A stretch of 64,000 nucleotides of DNA, from NCBI GenBank assembly GCA_028564675.1, contig JAOVVO010000053.1, positions 124,001 through 188,000 of the forward strand, read 5' to 3'. Shown here piece by piece: positions 34,011 to 48,600 of this stretch. The notes under the pieces were generated by a model. That model made no database searches. It was not told the DNA's origin and saw nothing but the letters and a program-made list of their open reading frames with translations. This stretch comes from Onchocerca lupi (lineage: Eukaryota; Nematoda; Chromadorea; Rhabditida; Onchocercidae). The stretch's first letter is position 1; every line of letters starts with the position of its first letter. The translations under genes and the position numbers were made by a program.

Positions 34011-37000
34011 ATGGGCCATCGTTTATCTACTCAGACGCAGGGTGATAGTACGACTTCTGAGAGTAAGTTCATATCAAGTTCATTATTTTATTTCATTTTG
34101 TAATTTTTAAAATTTATTCAGTAAAAGATTGCAGAACCTGTACTATTCTGGATCTTACTACGATGGATTAAATAATATATTCACTAATAACGAATGCATC
34201 ATCAATTTTGTGAAAAAAGCAATGTTTATATAGTTTAATTCTATATTATGCAATTGAAATTGTAATTTTTAAATCACAAAATTCAAGAAAAAAATTAAAA
34301 TTTTACTTTTATCGGATGAAATCATGAAGCGTTTATTAATTATAATGCTATATCTGCAAATGACTCGCCATTAAAAATTATTGCTTTTATTGATTAATTT
34401 TCCGAATATGTTTTCAATCTTTTCTTCGTTACATTTCATTGAGTTCCATAAAAACTCATTTGTCAGAAAATTGTATTTCCGTCACTGCTAGAGGAGACTA
34501 AAAAGAGATTTGTTTATGTGTAATGTAATATATTGCATCCGAATGAAAAAATTATTTCCAATGTTCTGAATAGAATACACCTCGTGATAAACTGATTTCA
34601 ACGCATTGGTGGTCAACATGTTTTGTACTTTTTTTTTTTGAAAATTTTTATGATTCTTTTTTTTTTACATTATCATTTTTAGATGTTGCTTTCCTCTTCA
34701 TTCTTTTACTTTTTAATCTTTTAGTCGGTTGCCTCACACTACCGTTAACCTCTTTTTGGAAAAGAAAGGCTCTAATCCAAAATAAATAAATAAAACTTTG
34801 CGTACAATTCTGCATGCAATTATGCATTCAATTTAGTTAGGAATATATAATATCAACCATTTTCCGCTTTTATTTCTGGGCAAAAGTTGAAGGGAAAGTT
34901 ATGAATTTTTCATACGAATCATTATAATTGTATAATAATCCGTACTTTTTAATTGTATGAAGAGTTTTTCGCTCACTTCTTTTTGAATGAAAGGTTGTAT
35001 GCAGTAATTTTTCGAGATGCTAAGGGAAAGTGGAATCGAGAGAACTGAAATATTTCAAAAAAGTGAACATAGTAAGAAATATGTGATGATGTTTGTTTGT
35101 AGAGTGGATCAATATTAGTGTTACAAATCCCAGAGGAGATAAAAGTCAATATTTTCTTTAGACTAAAAGGGAAGATGAATTTCTTTTTTTTTTTTCGATT
35201 ATCCTTGACGATTATATCAGGAAATGATTGATTGCTGCATAAAGAAAATGATTAATTGCTTTGTGGTGAGACATTGCAGAATTTTGATGTAGGAGTTGAT
35301 AATATTTTTAAAATTTTCTAAAAACTGGTAGTGTTTAGAGTAAAAAACTGCTGGTTCGAAATTCTGTTTTCAAAATTGATCTAAATGAAATTGGAAAATA
35401 AAGACATTTCTTTGTTACAAACATCTGAGTAAGATTGAATCATTTTAATTTTCTTAGTAATATTGAATCATTTTAATTTTCTTAGTAATATAGCTCTTTT
35501 AATTTTTGCACCATCCTTTATGATTTTTAAGCGATTTTAATAAAAAATCTATAACCAAATAGAAATGTATTATTTCTAATATAGTAAAAGATTATTTTTA
35601 AATATTTGTAATTTAGCGGAAATTTTTTCATAAAATTTAAATTATTTGTTATGAAGAAGAAAGAATTTCCAAGTGCAAGAAGAAGCAATCATCAAGTATT
35701 CTTGCTTGTAAAATAATCAGAGTAATTTGAATTTTTATCTTTGCTTAAGAGTTGAATCGAAAATGCATCACCGAAACAAATTTCAAATATAAAACGGCGA
35801 AATGATACCGTAGTAGTTATGCAAGTTCTTTTTGCTATCATTGCCTTGTCTTTCCAGTTAGGTTGAATTTCGCTAGAACCAGGTTAAGATTTTTCGTTTT
35901 TTTTGAAATTTCTTGCGAAATAATATAGAAATGAAAATAAAAATCCTATTTTGCCTGCGCTAAAGTTCTTTTCATGGACAAATTGACAAAGAATACTTAA
36001 GTTATCACTGAAATCCGAAAAACTCATCTAAGATATTGCTGTCTTAGTCAGTCAAATTACCTGATAATTTAATTATTCAGTGAATTTGTCTTAAACAAAT
36101 GTTATTTAGAGAGCTTTATCGATTTATGTATTTACGTCACCAAGAAAAGCAAGAATTTTATCTATGTAACGATTTCTTCTATCAGTTTTTCAATTTCTAG
36201 ACAAAAAGTGCTAATAATATCATTCCTTCTTTTTACGATAATCTTTTTCAGCTGATTTTATCATCCCATCTTTGTTTTTTTTTTTTTTTCAGCCAGTATT
36301 TATATACTTAAAAAATTTCCAGAACTTTGCTTATTTTTAATTTTTCTAAGATTTCGATAGAAACAACATGTTTTTGAAAAATTGCCATCTAGATGCACTT
36401 TTTCTCTAAAAGTCAAGTAAGTCTGAGTTAATTTTGCATGCCTATACTGAGTTAAGCATATTGATATTAACCCGACTATTGAAATTTTTTAATATTAATT
36501 TTGATTTGATGGAGCCGATTATTGTGACTGAGGAGTACCGATAAAAGCTTGCAGAAGTGCTATAGGAATAGCTTAAAATCTATAGAAAATATGGATTGTT
36601 TAAGAATAAGTTCACCTCTTTTTTGAGGAATTTTAAATTAATTTAAGATTGAACTGTTAGAAAAATACTCGAAAATAGATTTTGGCGTTGGTTTTTAAGT
36701 GTTGAAGATATTCTTCAAACTATTATAAACTTACTGTATTTGTAGTTCGATTTTCAAATCTCTCTATTTCCTTCGGATTCGAAAGTATTTGGATGCTTCA
36801 AAAAAATTTATATTGAAAACAATTCTAGAAAAAAAGGAAATGACTTTAGAAGGTTGATATTTAAAAAATTTGATTGATTATTGAAATTCCTTTTTTTTTT
36901 ATTTTCTTGTTATTTCAGCATTCTTTCATAGCATTTTTTTTTCGACAGTGCTATTATTTTTCTGTTTTATTTTAACATTTGGATAACATTTAAGGTTTAA

Positions 37001-40000
37001 TGTCAATATTATTGCATATCATTTCAAGAATTGGACCAGTTATTAATTTAGACATTTAGATTAGATAAAAAAGTATGGTAATATTTTTCAAAAATGCTAG
37101 GTCATATCAAATCAAAAGTATGTTTGCATTTTTCTAAATTAATTTTAAGTATAATTTCCATGATATGATTTTAAAATTTGGACATTTCAACAACATAAGT
37201 GCATCCTCTTTTCTTCTATTCGGTTGCTTATATTGGTAACTTTTAAAATTATTTGAATTTTATTTTTTGCCTAATTTTTTGAATTTTAATTTTTTTGATC
37301 TTCTGTTTTTAAATCTGAGTAAGCTGACTGAACTTTTTTCAAAATTTTTTAATATATGCGTATTACTTTTTAATATTTCATTTACATTACCCACTTTTTA
37401 ATATTTCATTTACAATCTTTTCTTACAATTTTGCCATTAATTAGCAAGATCAGTTCAGTCTAATATTTATACTTTTCTTGTCCATTGAAGAGTAAAGTTT
37501 ATTTGAATGTTCTCAAAATGAGAGGAATAAAGTGTTTCAAGCGAACAACAGTAAAGATCTATGAGATTTATGAATTTTCAAATTAAGTTTTTTTTTTTTT
37601 ATATTTGATTTGAACATACATGAAGACATAGTTAAGAATGGTATGGTTCCCATGTTTAATAGAACATCTTATCATTTCCAAAATAAATGGATAGAATATG
37701 AGGAGAATAATAGACGTGGCAGATCCTTATCTAGACTTCCTTGTTTTCCATATTTCATTCGGAAAACTTTTTTGGTTGGAGATAATAAACTTCTTTCTTT
37801 ATCATATCATGTTTTGGAGTAAGTTTTTTCTTTTTTATTATTGTTTCTGCAAATCATATATATATATATATTTTTCTGATTTCTATTTTCCTTTATATTC
37901 GCTATTATTGTCTCATAATATTCAAATGAAATTTTAATCAGCTAATCCGATTGAGTTTAAAGATAACTTTTGTTCGAATAATTTTGTTCTGTCTGATTGT
38001 TTTACTGGAACCTTTTCCGACTATTTCTTAACCATCTTTATCAAGTTTCATTTTAAACGTACGAAATTTGTATTACGTTTTCTAAATTTGGGGAAGTTTT
38101 AAACAAAATATTTTTCTTAAAAATGATTGCGTGAATCGTCCTAGATCTTATTAGGTGTTATACTGGATCGCATTCTTATATATTAACTTGCATGAATGTG
38201 TATGAGGCCGTATATTACGTACGCATGCACTGCCAAAGTATGTTCGTTTCATGTTTCCATTTCGTAGAAAAGTGGTTAAGAAGTAATCGGAAAAAGCTCA
38301 GGTAAAACAATCAGATTCTGTCTGATTTTAATGATCAAATATCAAAATTATTTGAACAAAACAGATAAAATAAAATTATTCTAACAAAGGAAAGTAACTA
38401 TCTATTCAGCGACCATATTTATCAAAAATTCTTTCATTTTCCTTTCTGCATGTTTTAAAATTATGCAGTTAAATTTTAATTGAGACTACTTGAAAGGTAT
38501 TAATTGGACATGATATATGTGATTAATTCATTTTTGGTAATGAATATCTTTAGCTTTAAGTCTTTCACAGTTGTTCTAGAATATACAGGAAGTTTTATCT
38601 TCACTTTGATGATTTAAAGATTAAATGCTAATTTTTCTTCCTAAACAAAGATATAATAGTTAATCATATTGAATGAAAAGCGCTGCATTTTTAATTTTCT
38701 TTCAAAATTTGCTTTTGTTAAGCAAACTTTATTTTTACAATTTTTTTTACAAATAAGTAGAATGGGTAGTGATGACGATTTTGTTGAATCCAAAATGGGA
38801 CTTTTGCCATTATTATTTCAAATAAATTAGAAATTGTGTCCTTTATTTTCTTTTTTTTTTGTAGTAAGAATATATTTTCCTTTTTTTTGTTCACAAGTTT
38901 CTTTTTCCTTGTTTCCTCAACAAGTTCCAATTCTAAATGAAGTAAATTTGCCAGTAAACATTATATCGTTTTCTCATCATTTCGCATTATTGTAGAGATA
39001 TTATCTTTTTACAACTTTTTCCCATGACATAAATATTCACATTAGTGGTTTTTGTAATTTTATGATAAAATGATGAGTAAGAGAAGGATTCATTCAGTAA
39101 TCAATTAATACTGAAACTAAAAGATTAATTAATATTTTCCATATTTGTGGATGTTGCTATGTAGAATTCTTCATAATGTTTTTTTTTTCTTTTTTTTTTT
39201 CAGTCGCTAGTATTGTTAGGTTTTTGTAAATTATAGGTCATATTAAAGTAAGAGAATTCCCATAATATCTTTTTCGGGAAAACTTTAACTGTTTGTTTTA
39301 TTCACTTTTTTCATCCTTTTTTTTTCCTCGCTTTTCTTCACTTCCTCTCTTTTTTTTCCCACTCTTTTTTAGTTTTTTCTCCTTTAATAGATTACTAGAT
39401 CTTAAAATTATCCTTTTTTAATCAGTTCCATAGTCTTTATTCGAAGTTAATCACTGACCGTATCAAATATTATTTGCTTTAAACATAAGATGTTCTTTTT
39501 GTCATTCATTGATTTGATTTAAACCCTAATCTAAAAGAAGTATTCTGATGATATTCGAATTTGCGAAATAAACTTACACTTTTGGAGATGATTTAACGGA
39601 AATCAGGAAATCAGGAATTTTGGACATATAAAATTCAACATGATTTTGGTTTCAATCATTTCCGGTCGCACTAACTTTAGACACAGTAGACATTAGTTCG
39701 TTTAATAGTTTAATGAAATTTTCTTACAAAAGTTTTTTTTTTTTTCACTCTTTATATCATCAGATGTGCTATCACTAACTGGATCATCGCATCATGTTGC
39801 GATTGGTGGTAGCAATGCAGTGGTACTATCAGTTACACAGCAGCCATTTCGTCACACTGTCGCAACACGTAGAGCTTTGCGCCCTTCACGTGAAACACAA
39901 GCTGGATCCAGTATGACTGGAGAACGTGTTAGCAATACTGTTATCGAAATTGATAGTAGTGGTAGCAGCAGTAGCAGTTTACGTCGACAACATCTTTTTA

Positions 40001-43000
40001 CTCGTTCGTATCGTACTTCACGTGAACAGAATCTAGCTATTCGATGTTTAAGTAATGCTTCAAGTTCTGCATCACACACAGCAACTATGGTGGTAGAGGT
40101 GAATGGTTCACGATCACGCACCCAGTCGAATGCTAATCCTATGGTCTGTTTCTCCATTATATTTCAGAGAGTGTAAAAGCAACAAACTTCATTTTGTCGC
40201 ACATTGTACTTTAATCGTGCCATCTATATAATAATTTCCAGATATTTATTGTGAGTCTTGCGTCGGTGCCTTCATTTGTAGGTCGTACATAATAAATTAA
40301 TTATATTTTAAATCAAATGAATTTTAAATCTTCCGATTGCTTTTTTCAGGGTACTTGTTATGAGGATATGTTCCGTCCAAGTCGTTTCGATCAAATCGTT
40401 AATTCTTCACCACCACCACGTGAAGTTATGGAAGCATATGCATGGAATCCAGATGATCGCTCATTGAATATTTTTGTTAAGGATGATGATCGATTAACAT
40501 TCCATAGACATCCGGTTGCTCAATCCACCGATTCCATTCGTGCTAAGGTGAATTAAGTAATGTTTATAATAGTATCTTTTATGAAATTCGGAAATTCCTG
40601 TTACTTTTCATCTTTGTGAATTTTTTCATCCACCGACTAGCAGCCAATTGTCGATTGATTTATTTTTGTCCTTTTGTCTTAGTTTTCGCTGATTTCTTTT
40701 TATTTTTTTTTTTTTTTTTTGTTAAAGCACTGGCGCATTGCTTATATGTCTTGTTTAGTAAGGATTTGAAAAATATGGTTGGAAAAAAGGACTGAATAAT
40801 TAGTTGTGCTTTGTATGTGATGTATAAATTATTTTGCTCTTATACTTAACTTCAATTTAGTTTTTTTTAATAGATCTTTTCAAATATAAGAATCTTTTAA
40901 TTCTGCAAAATTCCGAAGTCAATTATCAACTCTAGTTGACCAGCACTTTATATTGCAAATAAGTTGATGCCGAAAAAAACTACAAATTAACAGTACTTGC
41001 ATCAAGCTCAAAGGGAAGGGGACAATAATGATCCTTTCATTGAGTTTATCTCAAGATATTCTCTGAATAATGAATAAAAGATTTACTTCTCTTTTTCATT
41101 GTTCAAAAAAGAATTTCCATCACAAATGTTTTCCGGAACTTGAACAAAACGTCAGATACATTTATCCAATCTGGAGTGGCTTAGTTATTAGCTAAGCTGA
41201 TATTTAACTCGAAGCGTCTTTGATCTAAAGAACTTTTGATATAAAAGTATTTTCCCGTATTAAATTCAAGTAATAAACGATCTTTCATTTTTAGTATTTT
41301 ATTCTTTCTATTTCAAGATTGGCTTCTCGAAGGGTTTCCATGTTTGGCAAATTCAATGGCCACAAAGACAGCGAGGAACTCATGCTTCAGTTGGTGTAGC
41401 AACGAAAGCGGCATCATTGCATGCTGTTGGTTATACTTCACTTATTGGTTCCAACAGTGAATCATATGGATGGGATTTGAGTTAGTTTTTCTTTTTTCTT
41501 TAATTCTTATCTTTTTGTTGATTATTTTTATTTCTTTTTATATCTGCGATGGAAGACGGAAAAGAATATATATATTGTTGTAATCAGTTATTTGTAATTT
41601 GTAATTTGAAATGAATTCAGTTGTGTTTCCTCAATTAAAAATGGCTTTGATCACTAGCGAAAAGCTATCTAAGTTCTGTCAGTTAGAATCTGCTGTGATT
41701 TACTCTGTTCTTATAATCATTTTTTTTTTTTTGATATATTCGAAGTTCTTCGCAATCCTAACCTTTTTGTAGTGATTAGATTAAATAAGAGAAATCATAG
41801 TTCAGCATTTACTCTAATATTATATGCAAAAAAAATAAAAATGAAAACTCTTTCATTGGTTATCTAGCTTCATTGACTATAGGAGGACCAAGTTATAGTT
41901 GTGAGATGACGTCTTTCCCAAAGCATTAAAATAACTTCAAGAATGATCTGCATCATTTACTGTCTAATATATTTTGCTATTTTTCGCTTAAGTCGAATTA
42001 CAAAGAAAAGTTTTTTAGTACGTAATAAGTGTTATCATGACTCAAAGAATACAAATGGCTGGTCATATCCGAAATGTGCATTACGTGATGAGAATCGTCT
42101 AGCACCTGATCAGTTCTACTGTATTCTTAATATGGATGAAGGATACCTGGCATTTGCTTCTGATGCTGATTATTACGGTGTAGCATTTACGGGTTTGAAG
42201 GGTCGAGAACTATATCCAACTGTTTCCGCTGTTTGGGGCCATTGTGAAATTACCATGAAATATCTCGGAGGACTTGATCGTTAGTTTTCTATTGGTTTTT
42301 CATTATCTTAATTTTATGAGGAATTGAAAAGCTGAAATTTTTTAAAATTTCAGTCATTTTGTCAGTACTATTATGCAAGGAGATTTTCATTGATTTGAAG
42401 GCTGATTGAAACTGAAACTACATATTTTTTATTGTCTGGAAGGTTTCAGCATTGGAAATGTGTGTCTGTTTTGCTAACCTTTTTAAGCTTTCCTCTTTTG
42501 ATATTATTATTTTGTTAATTACTATCTTGTGTTACAGCTATCAAAAAAACATTTCTATGCATCGAAAGCATAATCTTTGGAAACATCGTATCAAAACATT
42601 AAATAACTTGGAATTTTAAATATCATTTCTTTAATATTATAGAGTTGTATTGCTGTCGAGAAATCTGCGAATATATTCCTAGCATTTTTATACATTTTCA
42701 GTTCTCATATTTGTCTGTTTTCGATGATGTAGATATAATTTGTTGTAACTTTTCAGTGGCATTAATGACAGAAATTTGAAAAAGACTAATTTAATTTGTT
42801 GTATTGTTTTAATGGTACTGAAATTTCAAACTCGGAAGATTGAAAAGTTTTTTTTTTCTTTAAATAAAATGGTCACTCCACATAGAAATCATCGTTAGAA
42901 AATTTGATCAATATTCAATTAGCGAACTTTTACGTTAGGTAGCTTAATTTCAAGGATTTTTGCTCTCATTGCTTCCGGTGAAAGACATTTTTTCAGCTAT

Positions 43001-43318
43001 TAATTTCTTGGCATTTCATCAAATAAGAGTATAAGTGGCAACATCTGAGATTATTCGAAGTTTGTTTTCCCTTTTCCACCTCCTTAAAGGAAAAAAAGGG
43101 AAAATAAGTTTTAAGCAGTCATTTTAACATCAACAAACTTTTGCAAAAATATGCAAATTTTTATTTATTTATTCATTTTGTTTACAGCTGAACCCTTGAC
43201 GCTTTTGGAATTATGCCGTCGATCAATTCGAATATATCTAGGAAAGGGACGTATTTGTCGAGTGCGAGAACTGAGGTTGCCAATTGGCCTAAAAAAATAT
43301 TTGCTATACAAATGCTAA
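34011..43318 (+). CDS. SPSB: SPSB-type SPRY and SOCS-box protein (Gustavus-like)
   Basis: Six exons (34011-34062, 39764-40143, 40350-40547, 41318-41480, 42019-42279, 43188-43318) give about 394 residues. Residues from about 145 on follow SPSB1/4 closely: NPDDRSLNIFVKDDDRLTFH, RHPVAQSTDSIRAK, GFHVWQIQWPQRQRGTHASV, GVAT, VGYTSLIG, YGWDL, RNKCYHDSKN, GVAFTGLKGRELYPTVSAVW and GHCEITMKYLGGLD. The C-terminal SOCS box has the Elongin-BC motif LTLLELCRRSIR and a Cul5-box-like LPIGLKKYLLYK. SPSB proteins are substrate receptors of Cullin-5 ubiquitin ligases; the SPRY pocket binds DINNN-type peptides such as those in Vasa. The Ser/Thr/Arg-rich N-terminal extension (about 140 residues) is longer than in human SPSB1. 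The exon 2 end is uncertain: a donor at 40171 also keeps phase and adds nine residues. Intron 1 spans 5.7 kb. Confidence 0.9.
34063..39763 (+). other. 5.7-kb first intron of SPSB
   Basis: Long AT-rich intron with many T runs. Open frames inside it (for example 37610-37822) show no domain that I recognise. Its length stands out in a window where most introns are below 1 kb; regulatory elements may lie here but none is identifiable by eye. Confidence 0.6.
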
Positions 43319-43519
43319 CAATTTAGTTGGTGATTCTCAAACATATTTAGATTTTTTTCTGCTTCCCATTTTTTTCATTCTTTTCCACATGTTTCCATTC
43401 ATTATATTACGGGTTTCCTGCTGTGACAAATGAATTATTTTTAATGATATTGTAATTTACCATATTATGGTTTTATAAAGTTTTGTAAGCTCTCTACTCT
43501 TCAAGTATACTATTGTGGC

Positions 43520-43525
43520 AATAAA
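43520..43525 (+). promoter_or_regulatory. Polyadenylation signal AATAAA after SPSB
   Basis: Canonical hexamer about 200 bases after the SPSB stop codon. Confidence 0.4.
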
Positions 43526-45598
43526 TCATTCTATTATAAATAATTGGCAAGATGTGGCTTTATAACTATTGAAAATTATAAATTAACAATTAATTTGCAA
43601 TGGGATTTGCAAAATACGGCAACAATAAACCTGCATATCTTACATTCAACAGAGCATATTTTTTGACTGAATAAATTATCAATTTCTTAAATCTGATGTA
43701 TCTTTAGTTAAATTCCTATTATCTTTAGGAAGAACTTTAAACTGGAGAATTATGTTTTGAAATCTGAAATTTGGAAACAAAATTTAAGATCATATTTCCG
43801 CTGCATTTTACTGCTTAATTGATTTTTATTTCGATGTTACCGTTAAGCCAAGCTGTATATAGTTTCAAGATTTATATGTTTTTAAATACTGTATTTTGTA
43901 TGCCTATTGATGCAATAATGCTTATTCACATTACTTCTGTTTTCATTTTAATCTTTTGTTTTAAAAGGCTTGCTCACTTATTTTAAATTCTTAAATATCG
44001 CTTAAAAATCGCTTCGTACACTTGCATATTTGGTTTATTTTTTCATTGTGTAATTATAGTTTACTGTATATGTAATCCGGGATTCTTCCTCAAAAGTACT
44101 TTAAAATTGTTTTCCATCTCTTATCAATATTATACATTGACTAATATTGGAAGAAATTCGAATTCTTTCTTGATTTTCTTTGGCGTTCGAATATTGTATA
44201 GGGAAACGAACTAATTCTGACTGAATTGGACTTTTCCAAAACTTTATTAGAGTGTAATTTGTAACCCGGTAGCTGTTTTGTTATATTACTTTGTGTTGTG
44301 CTTCTTTGCGAAAAAGTGATGTTTGTGTACAGAATTAATTCTGGGAAGTAAAAAATGTGCCAAATATATGTTAAATAACAAATAACAGCAAAAGTCTTTT
44401 GAGCCATAAATAAATCATAAATATCATGTTTTTTATTCTCTCAGAGTAAAAAATGCATTTGGTTGGATAAAACTGCTATACTTTTGCTGAGATAGATTAT
44501 AGATTATTCATTAATCTGATTATTAATTTTTCTTTAATTAATGGAGCAGGATAATGACATCATTAAGGGTACCTCGGATTCATCAATATGATTTAATTAA
44601 TAAAGCTTAATGGATTACAATACACTAAACTTATAATCATATAAATAAAAACGAATAGCAAAAAGTGATCCATATATCATGAGGCGAAGTTGCTGCGATT
44701 CTTACTTTTCAATTTCTATTGAAATTTTGAGATTATGTGAATTCGGAGATTACAAATTGCTTTCACCAGCATTACTATTAATATAGATTAAAAGAAGGAT
44801 AAATAAGATTATCAAGAGTCATTTGGTTTTCAACTCATATTAACTGTACCTGCCTAATGATGACACATTTATTCTTATTTTTGGTATTCTAGGACAGTTT
44901 GTAACTTAACTACACATTATCATTTTGAAAAATTTCTGAAGCTCTGAAGTTTGAAAAATTCTGAAGTTAAAAAAAAAAGTTTAGAAAACCTTTGAAGTTA
45001 CATAGATTGCAAAAAATAATAAGTTAATTGGATCATCAAAAAATGCACAATGAAAATGTTATAAAAAGTTGAACTCTTATGCAGCCTTATCTTGTATGAG
45101 ATTCTTGAGTTTATGAAGGTAAATAATAACTCCCAGAATGGTTCAGCAATAGAACAAAACTGATTTACATTTTTTTCTTAATAACATAATCTGTCATCGT
45201 TCGTAATGCTGATATCATTTCTTCACCTGGAAATAACTGATTTCTTAAGATCTTGACATTAATAACGGTACTTTTTTTTTGTAGTCTAGTTGTTGTATGC
45301 AAAAAACAATCATACTATGACTTTTTTAGAAGCAATTTTAACAATACGGATATTTAAAATTCTGCTAATTTTAAGCTAAAAATCAATTAATGCTGAAATT
45401 TCTACGGAATGATTAAATAGAGAGAAATGTTATCAAAAATGAGATCATTTATAAATCTAGTAATTCTCGAAAGTTATAATTTGTTGTCAATCAATCAATG
45501 TGCTAGTCGATCAATCAATCAATCAACCAATATGTTGCTATTACTTGATCTTTTTTATTTGAAACTGCTTAGAATAAATACTGGGTAACTGAATCAAA

Positions 45599-45604
45599 TT
45601 TATT
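45599..45604 (-). promoter_or_regulatory. Polyadenylation signal of the carboxypeptidase gene
   Basis: AATAAA on the minus strand about 70 bases after the stop codon at 45674; a second one lies at 45554-45559. Confidence 0.4.
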
Positions 45605-45673
45605 ATAATTCATCTAGCTCTACTAATTACTTGATCTGATTAGAATCTACTGCTAATACTAAAATAATTTCCA

Positions 45674-48600
45674 TCACAATAACGAACCGGTCGGCTCGAT
45701 AAATCTTGCTGGAATAGTAAAACCGAAATTGTTTTCTGCATCTTCAGGCCTCAACTCGATACCGTAGATATAGGGTATACCTTTGTCTTGCATATAATCG
45801 ATACTTGTTCCTGATGCTGGATCTGTATTAATTTTAATTTAAATAAACAAATTTAGGCTTAAAGTATTAATCTTGGGGAATAATTTTTTCTAATCCAAAA
45901 TTTTTTAAAAGTTCTGTGGAATTTTTTTGAATGTTTCTGTAAGTTTTGTTGCAATTTATCGTGCAGTGAGTTTTCTGGAGATAAAAATGCATTTTTGACT
46001 CAAAAGTTACGACAAAGTTTGATTCTTAGGCAAGCAAGACTCTCGTGGAAAATGAAAACTAACACATTAGTTCAGAAATAGTTCCATAATTATACTTGGC
46101 ACCAGTTCTGTTTCGGATAGCCTCTACTGCCAAACTTGCTGCTTCCTTCTGCAATCATTCGTGTTTTATTTCAAAGAGCGTAAACAAAACATATGTGAAT
46201 CTATATTAATTAGCATGCAACTTGCAGCAAATTAATTTGTCTTACTGCAATATTGTCTTAATTTGCCTTAATTGGAACAATTTTCTGCTATCGAGTTATT
46301 GTACGAATTTATTAGCAACAATGCCATCTTGGAATAATCGAGAAATTAGAATAATTTTGCCATTTTCTGCAATGTCTCCAATAAAATATAAAAGAAGGAA
46401 AAGAAAAGGGTCAGAAATTAGAATTTAATTTCACATTAACTCACCTGATCATGATAATTATTCGGTTTATCATTGGTATAACCCCATGGAGCAAGGAATA
46501 ACTGTCCATAGCTATGCAAACTAATATAAATCTTGAGATCAAGAATCTGATAGGCGATAAAATCGCGGATACCAGCTGTTTCCAATTCACTAAATGCTGA
46601 CGAACCAGGATAGATATTTGAACATGGACTACGGTTTGCTCCTGCTTCTGCAATCATTTAAATTTTTCGGATCAGAGCAATTAAAAATATGAAAATTAGA
46701 CTGAAATAATGGGTTACTGTGAGAAAATGGATTATCCAAAGATTGCTATTGATAAGTTGTTAAAGTCATGCATATACGTATGAAACTCATTGTCTTTGAA
46801 GTTGATATATCTATAAAAATAAAAATGTAAATGTTAGTTGCACATTTCCACACAACGTTTCAGATTCTCCATCGATTAATTCGAAATTTTGGTACATATC
46901 TACTTTTTTTTTGCCTGCACATCTGTGATAGCAAAAATAAGTGAATAGACTGAATTTACTGATCACGTCTATGTTCATTTTTACAGAAATTTTGAAGTTC
47001 TTCACGACTGATTTGAAATTTTTATGCAACGTTGCATTCAAATAGACGTGTATTTTACATAGATAAGGCGCGTGTTCAAGAACTTTCGGAGACTTAAGAT
47101 TTTGTACAAACAAACATTTAAATTTTTATTAATATGAACTAGCTGGACCGATCATGCGAACTGTAGCCAGTCCAGCTAGTTTGAAATAAAATTGGATGAT
47201 GAAATAAAACAATACACTTTTCGTAGCTTCGACTTTTTGACCTTTGTTCAAAGATTAAAACAAACCTCCCCATCGGTAACCCCAGTTTCTGTTCGCATCA
47301 GCACCAACACACCATTTATTAACTGTTACATTCCTTGATCGTGTTTTTCTCCACAATCGATCCTAGAAAGTGATGCCGGACAAAGTAGACGTAAATCCTT
47401 CGATGCCGATTCATGGTATCTTTCTGTCCTGGACCGCCTTAAACTTTACCTTAACTTGTTCAGATCTGATTTTCAGAAAATGGAAGTCTGTAGTATTGTC
47501 GAGATAATGCTTTTAGACTTTTATTATGGGGACAATCATTTACTTTATGGCTATTTCTCTCGTTTACTTAAATCGCTTGCTTATTTTTCGAAATTTCTTT
47601 TGGAAAACAATTAATAAACAACGATCTCCTTCGATGTGCATTGTTTATGTTTTGATATTGATCAACATCTGTTTATTTCCATTAGTACACTAAAATGCGG
47701 TCACTAAAAGACATGTGATCTAAGAGATCCAAAAAGATCTAAAACACTGTTTGATCTAAAGGAAAAGGAAAGAATTTAAAAGATCATTTTCTTCTTGGAC
47801 TATTTATTTTTCTTGGACCTGATTTAAAAGATCAGATTAGTACGATATAAAACTCTTGGCTATATAATCTGATATTCTTCATATCTTAGATTTACAGCTA
47901 ATACTAATAAAAGGAATAAAAATCCAGACAAATCAAGATCAAAAATACTATTCTGCAATTGAAATCCATTCATTGTGGAATCATCGATTCTAACAATTCT
48001 AAACTTTAATTTCTTTTGCAAGAAATATTTTGGGAGATTTTTTCTAACAGGAATTTCATTTCTACTTTTTATTCATTTCACTTTTCAAATACATTTTGCT
48101 TAAATTTTAAGTTGATTTTTTTTTTTTTCATAAGTTGTCTTAAGTAATATATCGATATGCTCCACAAATATTGAGAATATAGTAATTTTGCATATTAATG
48201 GCATAGTTTTTTTAATAATCCTACTAGACTGTAATTTGTCCTAGGTAATTTTAGGCTCAAATTTTCCAACGAAGAATAAGATGTGGAGATTCTTCTTGGG
48301 CTATAATAAAAAGTATCGAAAATAACAAAATAACAAGCAGAACAAAAAAGAGACTAATTAATTTCATGCATTTAAATGAAAAAAGAAAAAAAGATTTTTG
48401 GATACACCAAATTATCAAAATAAAAATATAAACTTACGACATATCCTCTAATTAATTGGAACAAAGTACTTTTTTTTAAAGCTAGATTTCAAACTTGATG
48501 TAATAATAAATTATTTTTTGCTAAATTAGTTTTTTTGATAAAAATTCGAAGTGTACGTACGGTAGTCATACTGTATTCGTATCCATCTGGATTAGCTACC

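Larger units (their letters stand above)
43319..45673. other. Convergent spacer between SPSB and the carboxypeptidase
   Basis: AT-rich DNA into which two convergent genes end. A short CAAT/ATCA microsatellite-like stretch lies near 45488-45530 (GATCAATCAATCAATCAACC). No coding exon was recognised. Confidence 0.5.

Noticed and set aside
39852..40157. Minus-strand 101-residue frame opposite SPSB exon 2
   Set aside because: Mirror of the Ser/Arg-rich coding exon; composition explains the open frame.
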